Shown here: piece after piece, positions 10,664 through 20,795 of the stretch | Layout of the letters: every line of letters starts with the position of its first letter | How positions within the stretch are numbered: position 1 is the first letter of the stretch | NCBI GenBank assembly: GCA_963971535.1 | Contig: OZ020590.1 | Coordinates: 154,232,177-154,296,176 of the forward strand | DNA: 64,000 nt | Direction of reading: 5' to 3' | From: Notolepis coatsorum | Lineage: Eukaryota; Chordata; Actinopteri; Aulopiformes; Paralepididae | The notes under the pieces: model-generated | What the model was told of the DNA's origin: nothing | Databases searched by the model: none | The model's input: only the letters and a program-made list of their open reading frames with translations | Translations under genes and position numbers: made by a program

Positions 10664-13600
10664 TTATAGGCTAGCTTTTATTCTCTCCACCACTTCTAAC
10701 CACATTAACATTTTGGATTCATTGAGCCCTAGAATTCTTGCTGTTGATATTTCTTGATATATCACATCAAGATATGTAAGAAACCACACTTTCCGGCACA
10801 TTTTTTCCGGTTGAAACCAACGTGATGCAATCAGTTTTTTAGCTACTGTGATACCCGATAAAACCAATCTTTTTAGTTGTGGGTTCACTGCAAACTCAAA
10901 AACATCATTCAATAGCAATACCGCGGGGTGTACAGGTATATTCCAAAATACGAGTATTGATAATTGTTGGGACACATCTTCCCAGAATGCCTTAACTGGT
11001 GGGCAGTCCCAATACATGTGCATAAATGTTCCTTCGTCCCCATTTGTACATTGGGAGCATTTGGAGTTTTGTATAAGCCCCATTTTGCACAGCCTTATAG
11101 GAGTCAAGTATGTCCTGTGAATATAGTTCAGATTGATTTGTTGATGATCCGGGTTCCTTGATGTAAGTCGGACATTTGCCCAGGCTCCTTGCCAATCAAA
11201 GTCATTTTCCAGGTCTGGTATATCCCTCCTCCAGACATTGTCTAGTTGAAGGGTTTCGTACGAGGACGTTAGTAATTGTGAATAAAAACCTGATACAAAA
11301 CCTCCCAATGTATTTCTGTCATAGAAAAATTTGTGGTATCTGTGGTGTTCAATTGGTATGTGTAATGGAACACCGTGAGATCTCATACAAAGTTTTAACT
11401 GTATGTAAAAAAGCCATGTGGACTCGGTGAGGTTAAACTTTATGCATATTTCGACATAACTACAGAGGCCCTTGTTATTAAAAATATCCCCTAATGAGTG
11501 TATGCCTCTTTCTTCCCATACAGGGAATCTTATAGGTCGTTTTCCCATTAAGAGAGCATTGTTATTGAATATGGGAGTGTGATTATGCCATACTTGATTG
11601 TTAGGAAATTTCCTTTGAGTTTCCCGCCATGTCCTGATTGCATGGGTTATTATTGGGCCAAATTCTCGCTCACAATGCTTGATTGAAAGTTTAGTGTATG
11701 CTATGTCTTTCAATCTCTGTGGGGCTACTATGTTTTCTTCTAATTCTCTCCAAGATACCAAAGCCTCGGGGTCAAACCATATCTTCTTCAATGGTCTTAA
11801 TGTGAAGGCATTAAAATATTGTAAAAAATCTGGGACTGCCATGCCACCGTCTGCTTTACTTCTCTGTGCGGTGGATCTTTTTATGCGAGGTGGTTTGTTA
11901 TTCCAAATAAATTTGTATGTGGAGGTTTGTAATCTTTTCCAGTAGCCCTCTGGAGGAGGTAACGGAAGCATTGAGCTGAAGAAATTGATTCTTGGTAATA
12001 CATCCATCTTAACTATTGATACCCTTGCCTGTACTGAGTTTTTAAGTTTTGCCCACCTGTCCAGGTCGTCCTTGATTTTGTTCTGTATTTTTGTGTAATT
12101 GTGCTTCACCGTTTGTCTTATGGTGGGGAATATTTCCACTCCCAAGCATCTGAAATGTTTTACCATCGGTATCGCACCTGGGAGGGTTATATCTTTTTTT
12201 GCAGGGGTGTTAAGTGGAAGGAAAGCCGACTTCGGCCAATTTATCTTAAATCCCGATAAATCACCAAAGTTCTCAATCAACTTGAGCAGATGAGGCAATG
12301 TGGTGTTGGGGTTTTGCATGAACAATATTACGTCGTCCGCATATAAACTAATTTTTTGTTGTGTGCCCTTGATTACGATTGGTTCTATGGATTGGGATTG
12401 TCTTATATATTGTGCTAAAGGCTCTAAAGATAAATTGAATAGTCCGGGACTAAGAGGGCAACCCTGTCTGGCAGAGCGTGATACCGGAAAGATTTTGGAG
12501 ATGATTGTGCCTGTTGTAATCATGGCCGATGGGTCCTTGTATAGTACTTTAATCATATCAATGAAACCTTTTCCTAACCCCATCCTTTCCAATACTGCCC
12601 ATAGAAACGACCATTCCAACCTGTCAAATGCTTTCATAGCATCCAGGGATAGTATCGCCTTAGGTGTGATGTCCTCTTTGTCTGTATCTAGTACGTGCAG
12701 TATTCGCCTTATGTTATCATTGATCAGGCGACCTTTTATGAAGCCTGTTTGGTCCGTATGAACTAAAGACGTCATATGCTTTTGCAATCTGATGGCTAAT
12801 ATCTTAGAGTACAGTTTGACATCGGTTCCGAGGAGGCTTAAAGGACGGTAACTACCGCATTCAGTGGGGTCTTTGTCTTTTTTGTGAAGAACTGAAATGA
12901 GTGCGGTATTTTGGTGTTCGATGAAGCTTCCCTCTTTGACTGAGTATAAGATCATATTTAGTAATAAGGGTCCAAATATGTCCCAGCTAGAAATGTACAT
13001 TTCTGATGGGATACCGTCAATTCCCGGAGCTTTGCCGTTTTTCATTCCGGATATGGCCTTCTTGAGTTCTTCTAATGTGATCGGTACTTCTAACTGTTTA
13101 GCGTCTTCATCTGTAAGTTTAGGGAGAGTAATTTGATTAAGATATGTGTCTAATTTGTCTTGATCAAAGGTCGTTTCTGAGTTATATAAATCGGAGTAGA
13201 ATTCTTTGAATGTATCGTTTATTATTTTGGGTTCTGTTACTAGAGCTTGTTGTTTCCTAATGGCAGTTATATCTGCAAATTTTGCATTAATTCTTAGTCG
13301 CATGGCTAATAGGTGACTAGGTTTAGAACCTTGGAAGTACTGCTGTTGTCTAGTGCTGCGTATTTGCAATTCCGATTTTTGTCTGTACATTGCTTTGATC
13401 TCGGTCTTTAGAATGTTAACTTGGTTATCTAGTCTAGTAGAGTTGTTGTATTTTAAAGAATTAAAAAGCGTTGAGTAAAGCGTTTCCATTTCAGACAGTT
13501 TTGTGTTTTGATTTTTGCGCAATATGGAGGTAAATCTATCCGAGAAATCCTTGATCATACTCTTTACCGACATCCATAATATTCTGGGATCTTGCACCGA

Positions 13601-14431
13601 GTTAGCATTAACTTGTAGGAATACTGTGAGAGCTTCTTTAATTTGTGTAATGAATTCCTTGTTGTTAAGCAGCATCGAATTAAAACGCCATCTTGGGGCC
13701 CGGGTAGATAATGTACCAAATGTTGCTTTCAGGATTAAGTAGCAGTGATCTGATAGCGCATTGGGTGTCATTTCCACTTCGTATTTATCAAATATTCTCG
13801 GGGATGCAAAGACGTAATCAATTCTGGATAGTGTGTTGTGTCTCGCCGAACGACAGGAGTACTTGCGGGTCATGGGGTTAAGTGAACGCCATAAATCAGT
13901 TACTCCTGTTGATTTCGACCAATCTTTTAATGCTTTAGATGAATTCTTTTGTTCGCTGGAGAAGGAAAGGTAAGTTTTGTCCATCCTTGGGTTCCAAATG
14001 GCATTAAAATCCGCACCTATTATGTATGAGTACTCGGGATGGTTTAACATTTCTCCTGTTAGTGAAGTGAAGAAACCCACTTCGTACAAATTCGGGGCAT
14101 ATACCGCTGCCAATGCAATTTTCCTGTTATTGTGTATAATCCTAGCTATAGTTATGCGCCCCTCAGCATCCGACCATACCCCTTTCAATTCGATATTTAA
14201 TTTGCGTCTGACGACTATGGCTACCCCTCTAGTTCTCGTAGCAAAAGAAGAGTGACCAATATTATGGTATATGTTATCCGCTAACGTATTTATGTCTCCC
14301 TCTAAAATGTGCGTTTCGCTTAATAGTGCCACGTCCACATGTTCTTTTTTCATCAGTGTAAGCACGCTTTTGCGCTTGTGTTGTTTGTTTATCCCACCGG
14401 TGTTCCATACCATTATATTCAAACTAGCCAT
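10664..14431 (-). CDS. L1 ORF2p: APE endonuclease, reverse transcriptase, zinc knuckle
   Basis: The 1,255-residue frame begins MASLNIMVWNTGG, which is the start of an APE endonuclease domain. The endonuclease (about 1-235) keeps SETH (E39), GADFNA (D141), RIDY (D205) and SDH (227-229). The fingers of RT are marked by NGKAPGIDGIPSEMY (about 465-479) and SYRPLSLL (527-534). Motif A is D597 in LSLDAMKAFDRLEW, ARQGCPLSPGLF follows, and catalytic YADD is at 697-700. A C-x2-C-x9-H-x4-C knuckle sits at 1125-1143. The length is normal for vertebrate L1 ORF2p. The protein would nick the target and copy L1 RNA at the nick. No stop, frameshift or lost catalytic residue is visible. L1 clade is strongly supported; the subfamily is not named. 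Confidence 0.95.
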   Translation of the reverse strand: MASLNIMVWNTGGINKQHKRKSVLTLMKKEHVDVALLSETHILEGDINTLADNIYHNIGHSSFATRTRGVAIVVRRKLNIELKGVWSDAEGRITIARIIHNNRKIALAAVYAPNLYEVGFFTSLTGEMLNHPEYSYIIGADFNAIWNPRMDKTYLSFSSEQKNSSKALKDWSKSTGVTDLWRSLNPMTRKYSCRSARHNTLSRIDYVFASPRIFDKYEVEMTPNALSDHCYLILKATFGTLSTRAPRWRFNSMLLNNKEFITQIKEALTVFLQVNANSVQDPRILWMSVKSMIKDFSDRFTSILRKNQNTKLSEMETLYSTLFNSLKYNNSTRLDNQVNILKTEIKAMYRQKSELQIRSTRQQQYFQGSKPSHLLAMRLRINAKFADITAIRKQQALVTEPKIINDTFKEFYSDLYNSETTFDQDKLDTYLNQITLPKLTDEDAKQLEVPITLEELKKAISGMKNGKAPGIDGIPSEMYISSWDIFGPLLLNMILYSVKEGSFIEHQNTALISVLHKKDKDPTECGSYRPLSLLGTDVKLYSKILAIRLQKHMTSLVHTDQTGFIKGRLINDNIRRILHVLDTDKEDITPKAILSLDAMKAFDRLEWSFLWAVLERMGLGKGFIDMIKVLYKDPSAMITTGTIISKIFPVSRSARQGCPLSPGLFNLSLEPLAQYIRQSQSIEPIVIKGTQQKISLYADDVILFMQNPNTTLPHLLKLIENFGDLSGFKINWPKSAFLPLNTPAKKDITLPGAIPMVKHFRCLGVEIFPTIRQTVKHNYTKIQNKIKDDLDRWAKLKNSVQARVSIVKMDVLPRINFFSSMLPLPPPEGYWKRLQTSTYKFIWNNKPPRIKRSTAQRSKADGGMAVPDFLQYFNAFTLRPLKKIWFDPEALVSWRELEENIVAPQRLKDIAYTKLSIKHCEREFGPIITHAIRTWRETQRKFPNNQVWHNHTPIFNNNALLMGKRPIRFPVWEERGIHSLGDIFNNKGLCSYVEICIKFNLTESTWLFYIQLKLCMRSHGVPLHIPIEHHRYHKFFYDRNTLGGFVSGFYSQLLTSSYETLQLDNVWRRDIPDLENDFDWQGAWANVRLTSRNPDHQQINLNYIHRTYLTPIRLCKMGLIQNSKCSQCTNGDEGTFMHMYWDCPPVKAFWEDVSQQLSILVFWNIPVHPAVLLLNDVFEFAVNPQLKRLVLSGITVAKKLIASRWFQPEKMCRKVWFLTYLDVIYQEISTARILGLNESKMLMWLEVVERIKASL

Positions 14432-15767
14432 AGTCTATGCATGTTTTCGTGTAGTTTTTGGTAATGTTTCTGGAGTATGAAGCTACAATAGATGCACATC
14501 CAATTAATGAGGTCCCGTTGAGAGCTGAGCTTAAAAACATATATATATACAAATAAAAATCCCCTATTTTCCCCTCTCCCAGAAAGTCGAACATGCCTGT
14601 GTTCCAAGAACACATCCTCCGTGATTGACTTTCTCCCATGGTCCACCGGATTGCCCAACCTGAGCATTGTAATCCTAATTTTCCTATGCTCATTGCCATA
14701 GGATCTAACATTTCCATTCTATTGCAATAGAATGTCGCTTTTGGTCTTGCACCTTCCCTTACTGTAATGAAGTATTGTGATAAATAACCTAAAGATAAAA
14801 ATAAAAAATAAAATAAAAAGAGAATAAACCTTTATCGACATATTCCTTTGAACCCTCCACCAACGTGTGAGGGAAAAAAAAGGAAAAGATTGTAGATCAG
14901 TATTGACACTTAATGTGAAGAACATTGGAAAAGAATAATGTAAGTTACAATATATTTAAAAAATATATAGTAATATTGACACCTTAATGTGAAGAACATT
15001 GGAAAAGAACAATGTAAGTTAAATTATATTTAAAAAATATAGGGTGATGAGAAGAAAAAATTTAATAAAATAAAAATCAATGGAAAGATATAGATAAGGA
15101 ATAAGAGATAAATAATTATCAACGTGGAGAAGCCACTAGAACCGATTTAACTGATTAGATAAGATAGAAAAGCAGCGCCTTTTAGCGCTTCAATGTGCCT
15201 TTAATGGAGTGATTACTTAAATTGTTAGAATAACCTTGCTGTGCCCATACGTTTATGTGTGGATAATTTTAAAGTATTATTAGGGCTGATTGCACTTCAT
15301 TTAATTTATATATGCTATGTGTATGCACACCGAATGTTATTGTTAGAGTTGTATGCTTCGTTGTCATGGTGCCTTATATTCTAGAAGGTTGTAGAATACA
15401 CTAGTGCCTAGACTACTTTACTTCGTTGTCATGGTGCCTTATATTCTAGAAGGTTGTAGAATATACTAGTGCCTAGACTATTTTACATTCCAGAATGATC
15501 TAAGAGACCCAGGGCATTTGAGCGATAAACCCAGAATATTCCAGATAGATCTTTTTGCATTGATATTTATTTGTCCCCTCAGAGACCAGAGACTGAAATT
15601 ATAATGTATTATGAATCGTATTATACACAGTAAACATTGTTATAGACGACTTGCATATCGTTTGCTACTTTGATGAACACAGCAATGTTATTCCAACACT
15701 GGTGGAATGACCTCATTGATGAACACAATAAAGTCATTCCTACACTGGTATATATTTAGAGAGAGGC
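14432..15767 (-). other. L1 ORF1-ORF2 spacer with internal duplications
   Basis: The spacer is 1,336 bases without a convincing frame. Two tandem duplications are visible. A unit with AATGTGAAGAACATTGGAAA occurs at about 14905-14968 and 14975-15041. A unit with TTCGTTGTCATGGTGCCTTA occurs at about 15357-15420 and 15421-15485. Most L1 elements have spacers of tens of bases, so either this subfamily is unusual or the spacer has gained sequence. Confidence 0.8.
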
Positions 15768-16922
15768 TTAACTGATTCCGGCATTTCCGTCATGCTTTGG
15801 GTTATTTGCTGCATTTTGAATCAGGAAATCCTCAGCATCAAAGGGTGTAAATGGACCTGACCTGCGGCCGTTATTGTCCAAGAATGATAACAGCGCCGGA
15901 TATGCTAGCCTTGGCTTGTGGCCGGCTGTGTACAGCTTTTGCATCACAACTTTGTATGGTTGACGTCGGATGATGGCCTCTCTGCTCAAATCTTCGTAGA
16001 TAAATATTGGTTTATCACCATACTTCAGCTTCCCACGTTGGTTGCGAGCATATTTGATGATTTCATCCCTTGTTGTAGTTTTCCGCAGAGTGACAATGAT
16101 GACTCTCGGCCCGTTGATATTTTGCCCCTGGGAACCAATTCTGTAAACTTGTTCCACTTCTGGCACTTTGTTTGGATCGGAGTTATTCAAAATCGTTGAT
16201 AACTCGTTTGGAAAGTTGATGTCATCGCAGTTCACTGATTCATCAAGCCCCACAATGCGGATGTTATTCCGCCTGTGGTAACGATGGGTTTCTAGTTGCC
16301 TCTCCATCACTTCGTTTTTAAGCAATTTTATTTCCCTCCGGTATTCATCTTTAACTTTTTCCATCTCTTCTCCCATCACTGTCATGATACCTTCGTTCGC
16401 CTTGACTGCTTTTGTGTTTTCTGTCACCGAAATCTCCACTGTCGTGATTCGCACGGACAGCAAAGTGACTGCTCTCATAACCTCTTCGAATTTAGTATCG
16501 ATGTGTTCAGCGTGTGCGACCAACTGTTCTTCTACGTGTGCTTTGAAAGCGATCATCTGTTCTTTTATCAGGGTAGTCAGAGAGTTGAAGTCGGGCTGTG
16601 CAACTGAACTGCTTGTGTCAGTTGATGTTGTTGGAGCAGTGAGGGATCCGATGGATGATTGTGCTATTATCTTCTCAAAATCGCCTGCTTTTTCCTTCAC
16701 GGTACTTTTTTCTGATGTTCCTGCTATGTTGTCATCTGTTGTCTCCATCTCGGGGCCAGTTGTCCTTGGTCCCTGTGTATTCTCCTCTATATTCCCCGCG
16801 CCGGGGCTCACCAACGGATCTGCCACAGCGTCGCCTGTCATTGTCTTTGACCGAGTTTCAATCTGCGCCGTTAGTTTTGCCGTTTCTTGTTTCTTTCCCG
16901 TCTTTTCCCTATCCCTAACCAT
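15768..16922 (-). CDS. L1 ORF1p, nucleic-acid-binding chaperone
   Basis: The frame is 384 residues. A polar, Ser/Thr/Glu-rich N-terminus (about 1-105) is followed by a heptad-bearing coiled coil (about 112-212, ending in an ERQLETHRYHRR-type stretch). Next comes the RRM-like core, opening with RRNNIRIVGL at 217-226 and including the VYRIG and PRVIIVTLR blocks. The C-terminal domain (about 305-370) carries KPIFIYEDLSREAIIRR. This layout is that of L1 ORF1p, which forms trimers and coats L1 RNA. The ATG at 16922 is chosen because it opens the longest frame and sits 160 bases from the element's 5' end. The frame is intact. Confidence 0.93.
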   Translation of the reverse strand: MVRDREKTGKKQETAKLTAQIETRSKTMTGDAVADPLVSPGAGNIEENTQGPRTTGPEMETTDDNIAGTSEKSTVKEKAGDFEKIIAQSSIGSLTAPTTSTDTSSSVAQPDFNSLTTLIKEQMIAFKAHVEEQLVAHAEHIDTKFEEVMRAVTLLSVRITTVEISVTENTKAVKANEGIMTVMGEEMEKVKDEYRREIKLLKNEVMERQLETHRYHRRNNIRIVGLDESVNCDDINFPNELSTILNNSDPNKVPEVEQVYRIGSQGQNINGPRVIIVTLRKTTTRDEIIKYARNQRGKLKYGDKPIFIYEDLSREAIIRRQPYKVVMQKLYTAGHKPRLAYPALLSFLDNNGRRSGPFTPFDAEDFLIQNAANNPKHDGNAGIS

Positions 16923-17082
16923 GTTGTCTTTTGATATAGTTAGTAGAAGGTCTTATCAATACATATGATGTGGTCTAGTCTCTTTTAGTACTGTCCAAAT
17001 AAGGTTTTTAAACGAAATTAACGATAACGGGAGCGGAGCTATAACCAATTGCGTGCGCTACATATTGCAGCTTAACCGGAAG

Positions 17083-17438
17083 GTTGCTGTACTCTGTCGT
17101 CTACTCTAAGCCATCCTAGGTTGTCAAAGTGGACAGGGGTGAGGTGGGTTTTAGGAGTAAGGTCAAGCAGTAGTCTGACCAGTTTGTTTTGTGATGTTTG
17201 TAATCTTGTTTTTAGTGCCTTTGAGGTGCTTTGGTACCATGAGGTGCAAGCATAGTCGTAGTACCCTTGAATGAGTGCTCCTGTTAGAGTCTTCAAGGTA
17301 TTCTTGTTTACCAGAGAGGAGATCCGGTACAGGAATCTAGTTCGTTGGTTGACTTAGTTTTATTACATTGGATCCCATTTTGTCACAGGAAAGATTTGCC
17401 TCTATAGGATGGAACCCAGGTAGGTAATTTCATCTTTC
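17083..17438 (-). pseudogene. LINE RT C-terminal fragment, upstream half
   Basis: On the minus strand the frame reads RTRFLYRISSLVNKNTLK, then GALIQGYYDYACTSWY, LQTSQNKLVRLLL and HFDNLGWLRVDDRVQQ. It is the C-terminal part of a jockey/CR1-group RT. Upstream of about 17340 the frame decays with stops. It joins the half at 10188-10315 in frame across one copy of the L1 target duplication. Confidence 0.8.
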
Positions 17439-17442
17439 CTTT

Positions 17443-17812
17443 TAAGATAAGATAAGATATTCCTTTATCGATCCCCTTGGGGAAATTCAGGCATCATAGC
17501 AGCATGGGGGAAGGGGGGGGTACAGGTAGTGAAAACAACACAAGCAGTGTAAACAAATAGGTCAATATAATTTACTATCTAACTAACTGAAATATACATT
17601 ATTCATTATTCACAGTATCACAGTATCCACATAAGGTGCAGTATGCATAAGGTAGTGTTATTGTCCTACTTGGGTTCCTATTAGTTCTAGGTCGATGTCT
17701 GGCAGCAGTCGCTGCCCACTGTTGTGGAGCCTGATGGCCACTGGTATGAAGGACTGTCCGAGGCGGTTAGTTGAGTGTCGGGGGGTATGAGTCTGTGGCT
17801 TCCTTGTCACCT
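17443..17812 (-). mobile_element. CR1/Rex1-group LINE 3' end
   Basis: Read on the minus strand it starts in a C-terminal peptide region (CACAGACTCATACCCCCCGA and a CCATCAGGCTCCACAAC block). It ends GAATTTCCCCAAGGGGATCG then ATAAAGGAATATCTTATC. A related end lies at 38560-38795 on the plus strand. Confidence 0.7.
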
Positions 17813-17980
17813 TCACCTAATATGTTTTGATCTGGTCAGGTGCGCTGTCACCTAAAATGTTTTGATCTGATCAGGTGCGCTGTCACCTAATATGATTTCA
17901 TCTGGTCAGGTGCGCTGTCACCTAATATGTTTTCATCTGGTCAGGTCCGCTGTCACCTAATGTTAATATGTTTTCATCTG
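17813..17980. repeat. 35-bp subterminal tandem repeat
   Basis: Nearly five units of TCACCTAATATGTTTTGATC plus TGGTCAGGTGCGCTG lie about 110 bases inside the right end of the hAT-like element. The last unit is partial and contains an insertion. Confidence 0.9.
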
Positions 17981-18092
17981 TGTCCACTGACCACTGACAC
18001 ACAGTGGGGGATGTTTTAAAAATATTATTTAATATATAATATAATATAATAATTTGTGCTTCACCTAAAAATTTGGTCAGCAGCCTCCACTG

Positions 18093-20795
18093 GTAGAAGT
18101 TCTTAAGGATCTTCTGACTGACTTGGAACTTCCTTAGGCGCCTGAGGAAGTAGAGGCGTTGTCGTGCCTTCTTCACAACACTGTCAATGTGTGTGGTCCA
18201 TGTCAAGTCCTCGGATATGTAGGCTCCGAGGTACTTAAAGCTGTTGACTCTCTCAACCGGTGCCCCGTCGATGCTGAGGGGGCTGTAGTCCTTGACCCCC
18301 GACCTCCTGAAGTCCACAATCATCTCCTTTGTTTTGCTGACGTTCAGGGAGAGGCTGTTTTCCTGGCACCATCCCGCCAGGACCTTGACCTCTTCCAGGT
18401 AGGCCCTCTCGTCGTTGGCAGAGATCAGGCCCACCACCACTGTGTCGTCAGCAAATTTGATGATTGTATTGCTACTCCGCTGAGCCACACAGTCGTGTGT
18501 GTACAGGGAGTAGAGGAGGGGACTCAGAACACAGCCCTGGGGGGCCCCTATGTTGAGGGTGATGGATGAGGAGGTGCAGTTGCCTGCTCTCACCACCTGG
18601 GGTCTGCCAGTCAGGAAGTCCAAGACCCACTGGCAGAGGTCATAGTTCAAGCCCAGGTCCCTGAGCTTGGCTATGAGTATGGAGGGGACTATGGTATTGA
18701 ATGCCGAGCTGTAGTCGATGAATAGCATTCTCACATAGTTCCCCTGCCTCTTGTCCAGGTGTGATGCTGCTGTGTGCAGCACATGGGCTATGGCGTCCTC
18801 CGTGGACCTGTTGGGGCGGTATGCAAATTGCAGGGGGTCCATGTTGATGGGGAGGGAGGAGCAGATGTAGCCCTTTACTAGCTTCTCAAAGCACTTCATG
18901 GCTATGGAGGTGAGAGCTACAGGGCGGTAGTCGTTGAGGCAAGCAGGCTTGGATTTTTTGGGTACAGGGATAATAGTGGACTTCTTCAGGCAGGTGGGGA
19001 TGACAGCCTGTTCTAAGGACAGGTTAAATATGTCAGTGAATACCGGGGCTAGTTGGTCGGCACAGAATTTTAGGACGCGGCCGGGGATGCCGTCCGGACC
19101 TGCTGCCTTCCTGATATTCACTTTTTTAAAGGTCCACCTCACCTCATGCTCTGTTACCCTGAACACTGAGTCTCCATCAGCAGCAGACCCCCCCCCCCCC
19201 CCCATTGCCGTGGCTTGTGGGCTGGTGTTGTTATTACCAGCATCAAACCTCGCATAGAAGGTATTGAGGTCATTTGCTAAGGAGATGTCACTGTTCAGTT
19301 TGAGGGAGGCGCCTTTGTAGTCTGTCATCGTTTTGAGCCCCTGCCACATAGCTCTAGAGTCAGCTTGTTCAAACTGGAGTTCAATTTTATCCCTGTAGCG
19401 CCGTTTGGCCTCTGTCACTGTCCTCCTTACGTTGTATCGCGCCACCTTGTGGTCATTCATGTTGCCTGCCACTAGGCCGTCGTTGTATGCTTTGGTGCGC
19501 TCTCTCAGAGCTTCACGGACGGATTTGTCTACCCAGGGTTTTTGATTTGGGTAAACTCTCATTTTGGTAGTGGGGATTGTTTCTTCCACCAAAGTACAAA
19601 CATAGTCCAGCACTGTCTCCGTGTAGACATTAATGTTATCTGTGTCGCGGAACACGTTCCAGTCTGTGCAGTCAAACGCAGCCTGGAGCGTCTCCTCTGA
19701 CGTCAAATCCCATTTCTGCACCTCTCGCGAGACTACAGGAGTGCTTTTGATTCTCTGTTTGTACTTTGGTGAAAGGAAAATGGACGCGTGGTCTGATTTA
19801 CCAAAGCCACTATCAGAATGAGCCTTGTAGCCACCCTTAAATTGCGTGTAACAGTGATCTAGGATGTTACCGCCTCTGGTGTTGCAAGTCACATGCTGAT
19901 AGAAGTCAGGTAATACCTTTCTCAGATTGGCGCTATTGAAATCACCCAGCACTAAAATGGCGGCGTTAACGTTCGCCGCTTGTATTCTATTTACCTCGTC
20001 GTGGAGTCTGGAGAGCGTGACGTTGTTACTGGCTTGCGGTGGAATATACACTCCGATCAGGACGATCGCCGTTAACTCCCTCGGGAGGAAGAAAGGACGA
20101 CACTTGATGGTTATATATTCCAGGTCTGGGCAGCAGTGGTTGGATAATTCCTTCACGTTAGTTGGATCGCTCCAATTGTTGTTAAACATGAAGGCGATAC
20201 CTCCTCCACGTTGTTTGCCGGACAATGCTGATCTGTCCTTGCGGTGGATGAAGAAGTGTTCGGCCGGTTGGATAGCGTGGTCTGGGACGTCCGGCGTCAA
20301 CCACGTTTCGGTGAAGCAGAGAACGTTGCAGTCTCTAACGTCCCTTTGGTATTGAATCCTTGCTCGGATATCGTCCAGTTTATTGTCAATTGATTGTACA
20401 TTGGCTAGCAATATACTGGGTAATGGCGTTCGGTGTCGTCTGGATCTCAGCCTGTTACGGATCCCAGCTCTCTTCCCACGCCGTCTGGTTCCTTTGTTCC
20501 TGGGGTCGGGATCTGGTCCCATTTTCCTGAGAATCTCCACAGGCCATTGTTGCGGTTCGGAAAGCTGATCCAGTGAGTAATCCAATCGGTAAGTTTCCCG
20601 TAATCCGATGTCTATAAGTGACTGACGGTCATACACATTAAATGCACCTACTGTTGGTACAGACAAAACTCTTAAAACTATAAATATTAACAAAAGTAAG
20701 CACAGTCTCGACGGAGCGAACAGAAAGGCAGCCGGTCGGAGCAGCGCCATCTCTCTTCTTCTCTTCTCTATATATTGTTTCAACCCAGGAGACAT
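18093..20795 (-). pseudogene. Rex1-like ORF, 5' part: APE endonuclease and RT
   Basis: The part comprises 901 codons up to the insertion point. A hydrophobic segment lies at about residues 21-46, followed by an Arg/Lys-rich stretch (about 100-122). The APE endonuclease spans about 127-345, with FTETW (E163), GDFN (D285), LDH (D313) and SDH (334-336). RT begins near 560, with AAGPDGIPG, motif A D694 (FIDYSSAFN) and FADD at 781-784. The frame then runs into the transposon end and reads 56 foreign residues (from QWRLL) before stopping at 17922. The protein would nick target DNA and prime reverse transcription at the nick. Here it is cut off before the end of RT and the C-terminal domain. The frame is otherwise free of stops. 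Rex1 assignment rests on the YSSAFNT block and the C-terminal style; a related CR1/L2 group is possible. Confidence 0.87.

Larger units (their letters stand above)
10329..17082 (-). mobile_element. Full-length L1/Tx1-group LINE with 13-bp target duplication
   Basis: The element is 6,754 bp. Perfect 13-bp duplications GTTGCTGTACTCT lie at 10316-10328 and 17083-17095. The 3' end is an A-rich tail, seen as poly-T from 10329. The order on the minus strand is a short 5' UTR (160 bp, 16923-17082), ORF1 (15768-16922), an unusually long spacer (14432-15767), ORF2 (10664-14431) and a 3' UTR of 335 bp. Both ORFs are open and have all key residues. The element inserted into a LINE fragment that itself lay in the hAT-like element. 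Confidence 0.95.
9040..18092 (+). mobile_element. hAT-like element with nested L1
   Basis: The left end reads CAGTGGAGG then TTTCTCTATG. The right end, read inward on the minus strand, is CAGTGGAGG then CTGCTGACC. A second shared block, GTGAA(A/G)CACAAATT, lies about 27 bases in on both sides. The flanks are identical 8-mers GTAGAAGT (9032-9039 and 18093-18100). Without the L1 and one copy of its target duplication the element is 2,286 bp. It holds a palindrome, an exon-1 remnant, a LINE fragment, a LINE 3' UTR and subterminal 35-bp repeats, but no transposase body. The 8-bp duplication suggests the hAT superfamily. The orientation is taken from the exon remnant. Confidence 0.85.

Noticed and set aside
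17922..18092. C-terminal 56 residues of the long Rex1-like frame
   Set aside because: These are a chance read-through into the end of the inserted DNA element; the true C-terminus lies at 8711-9031.
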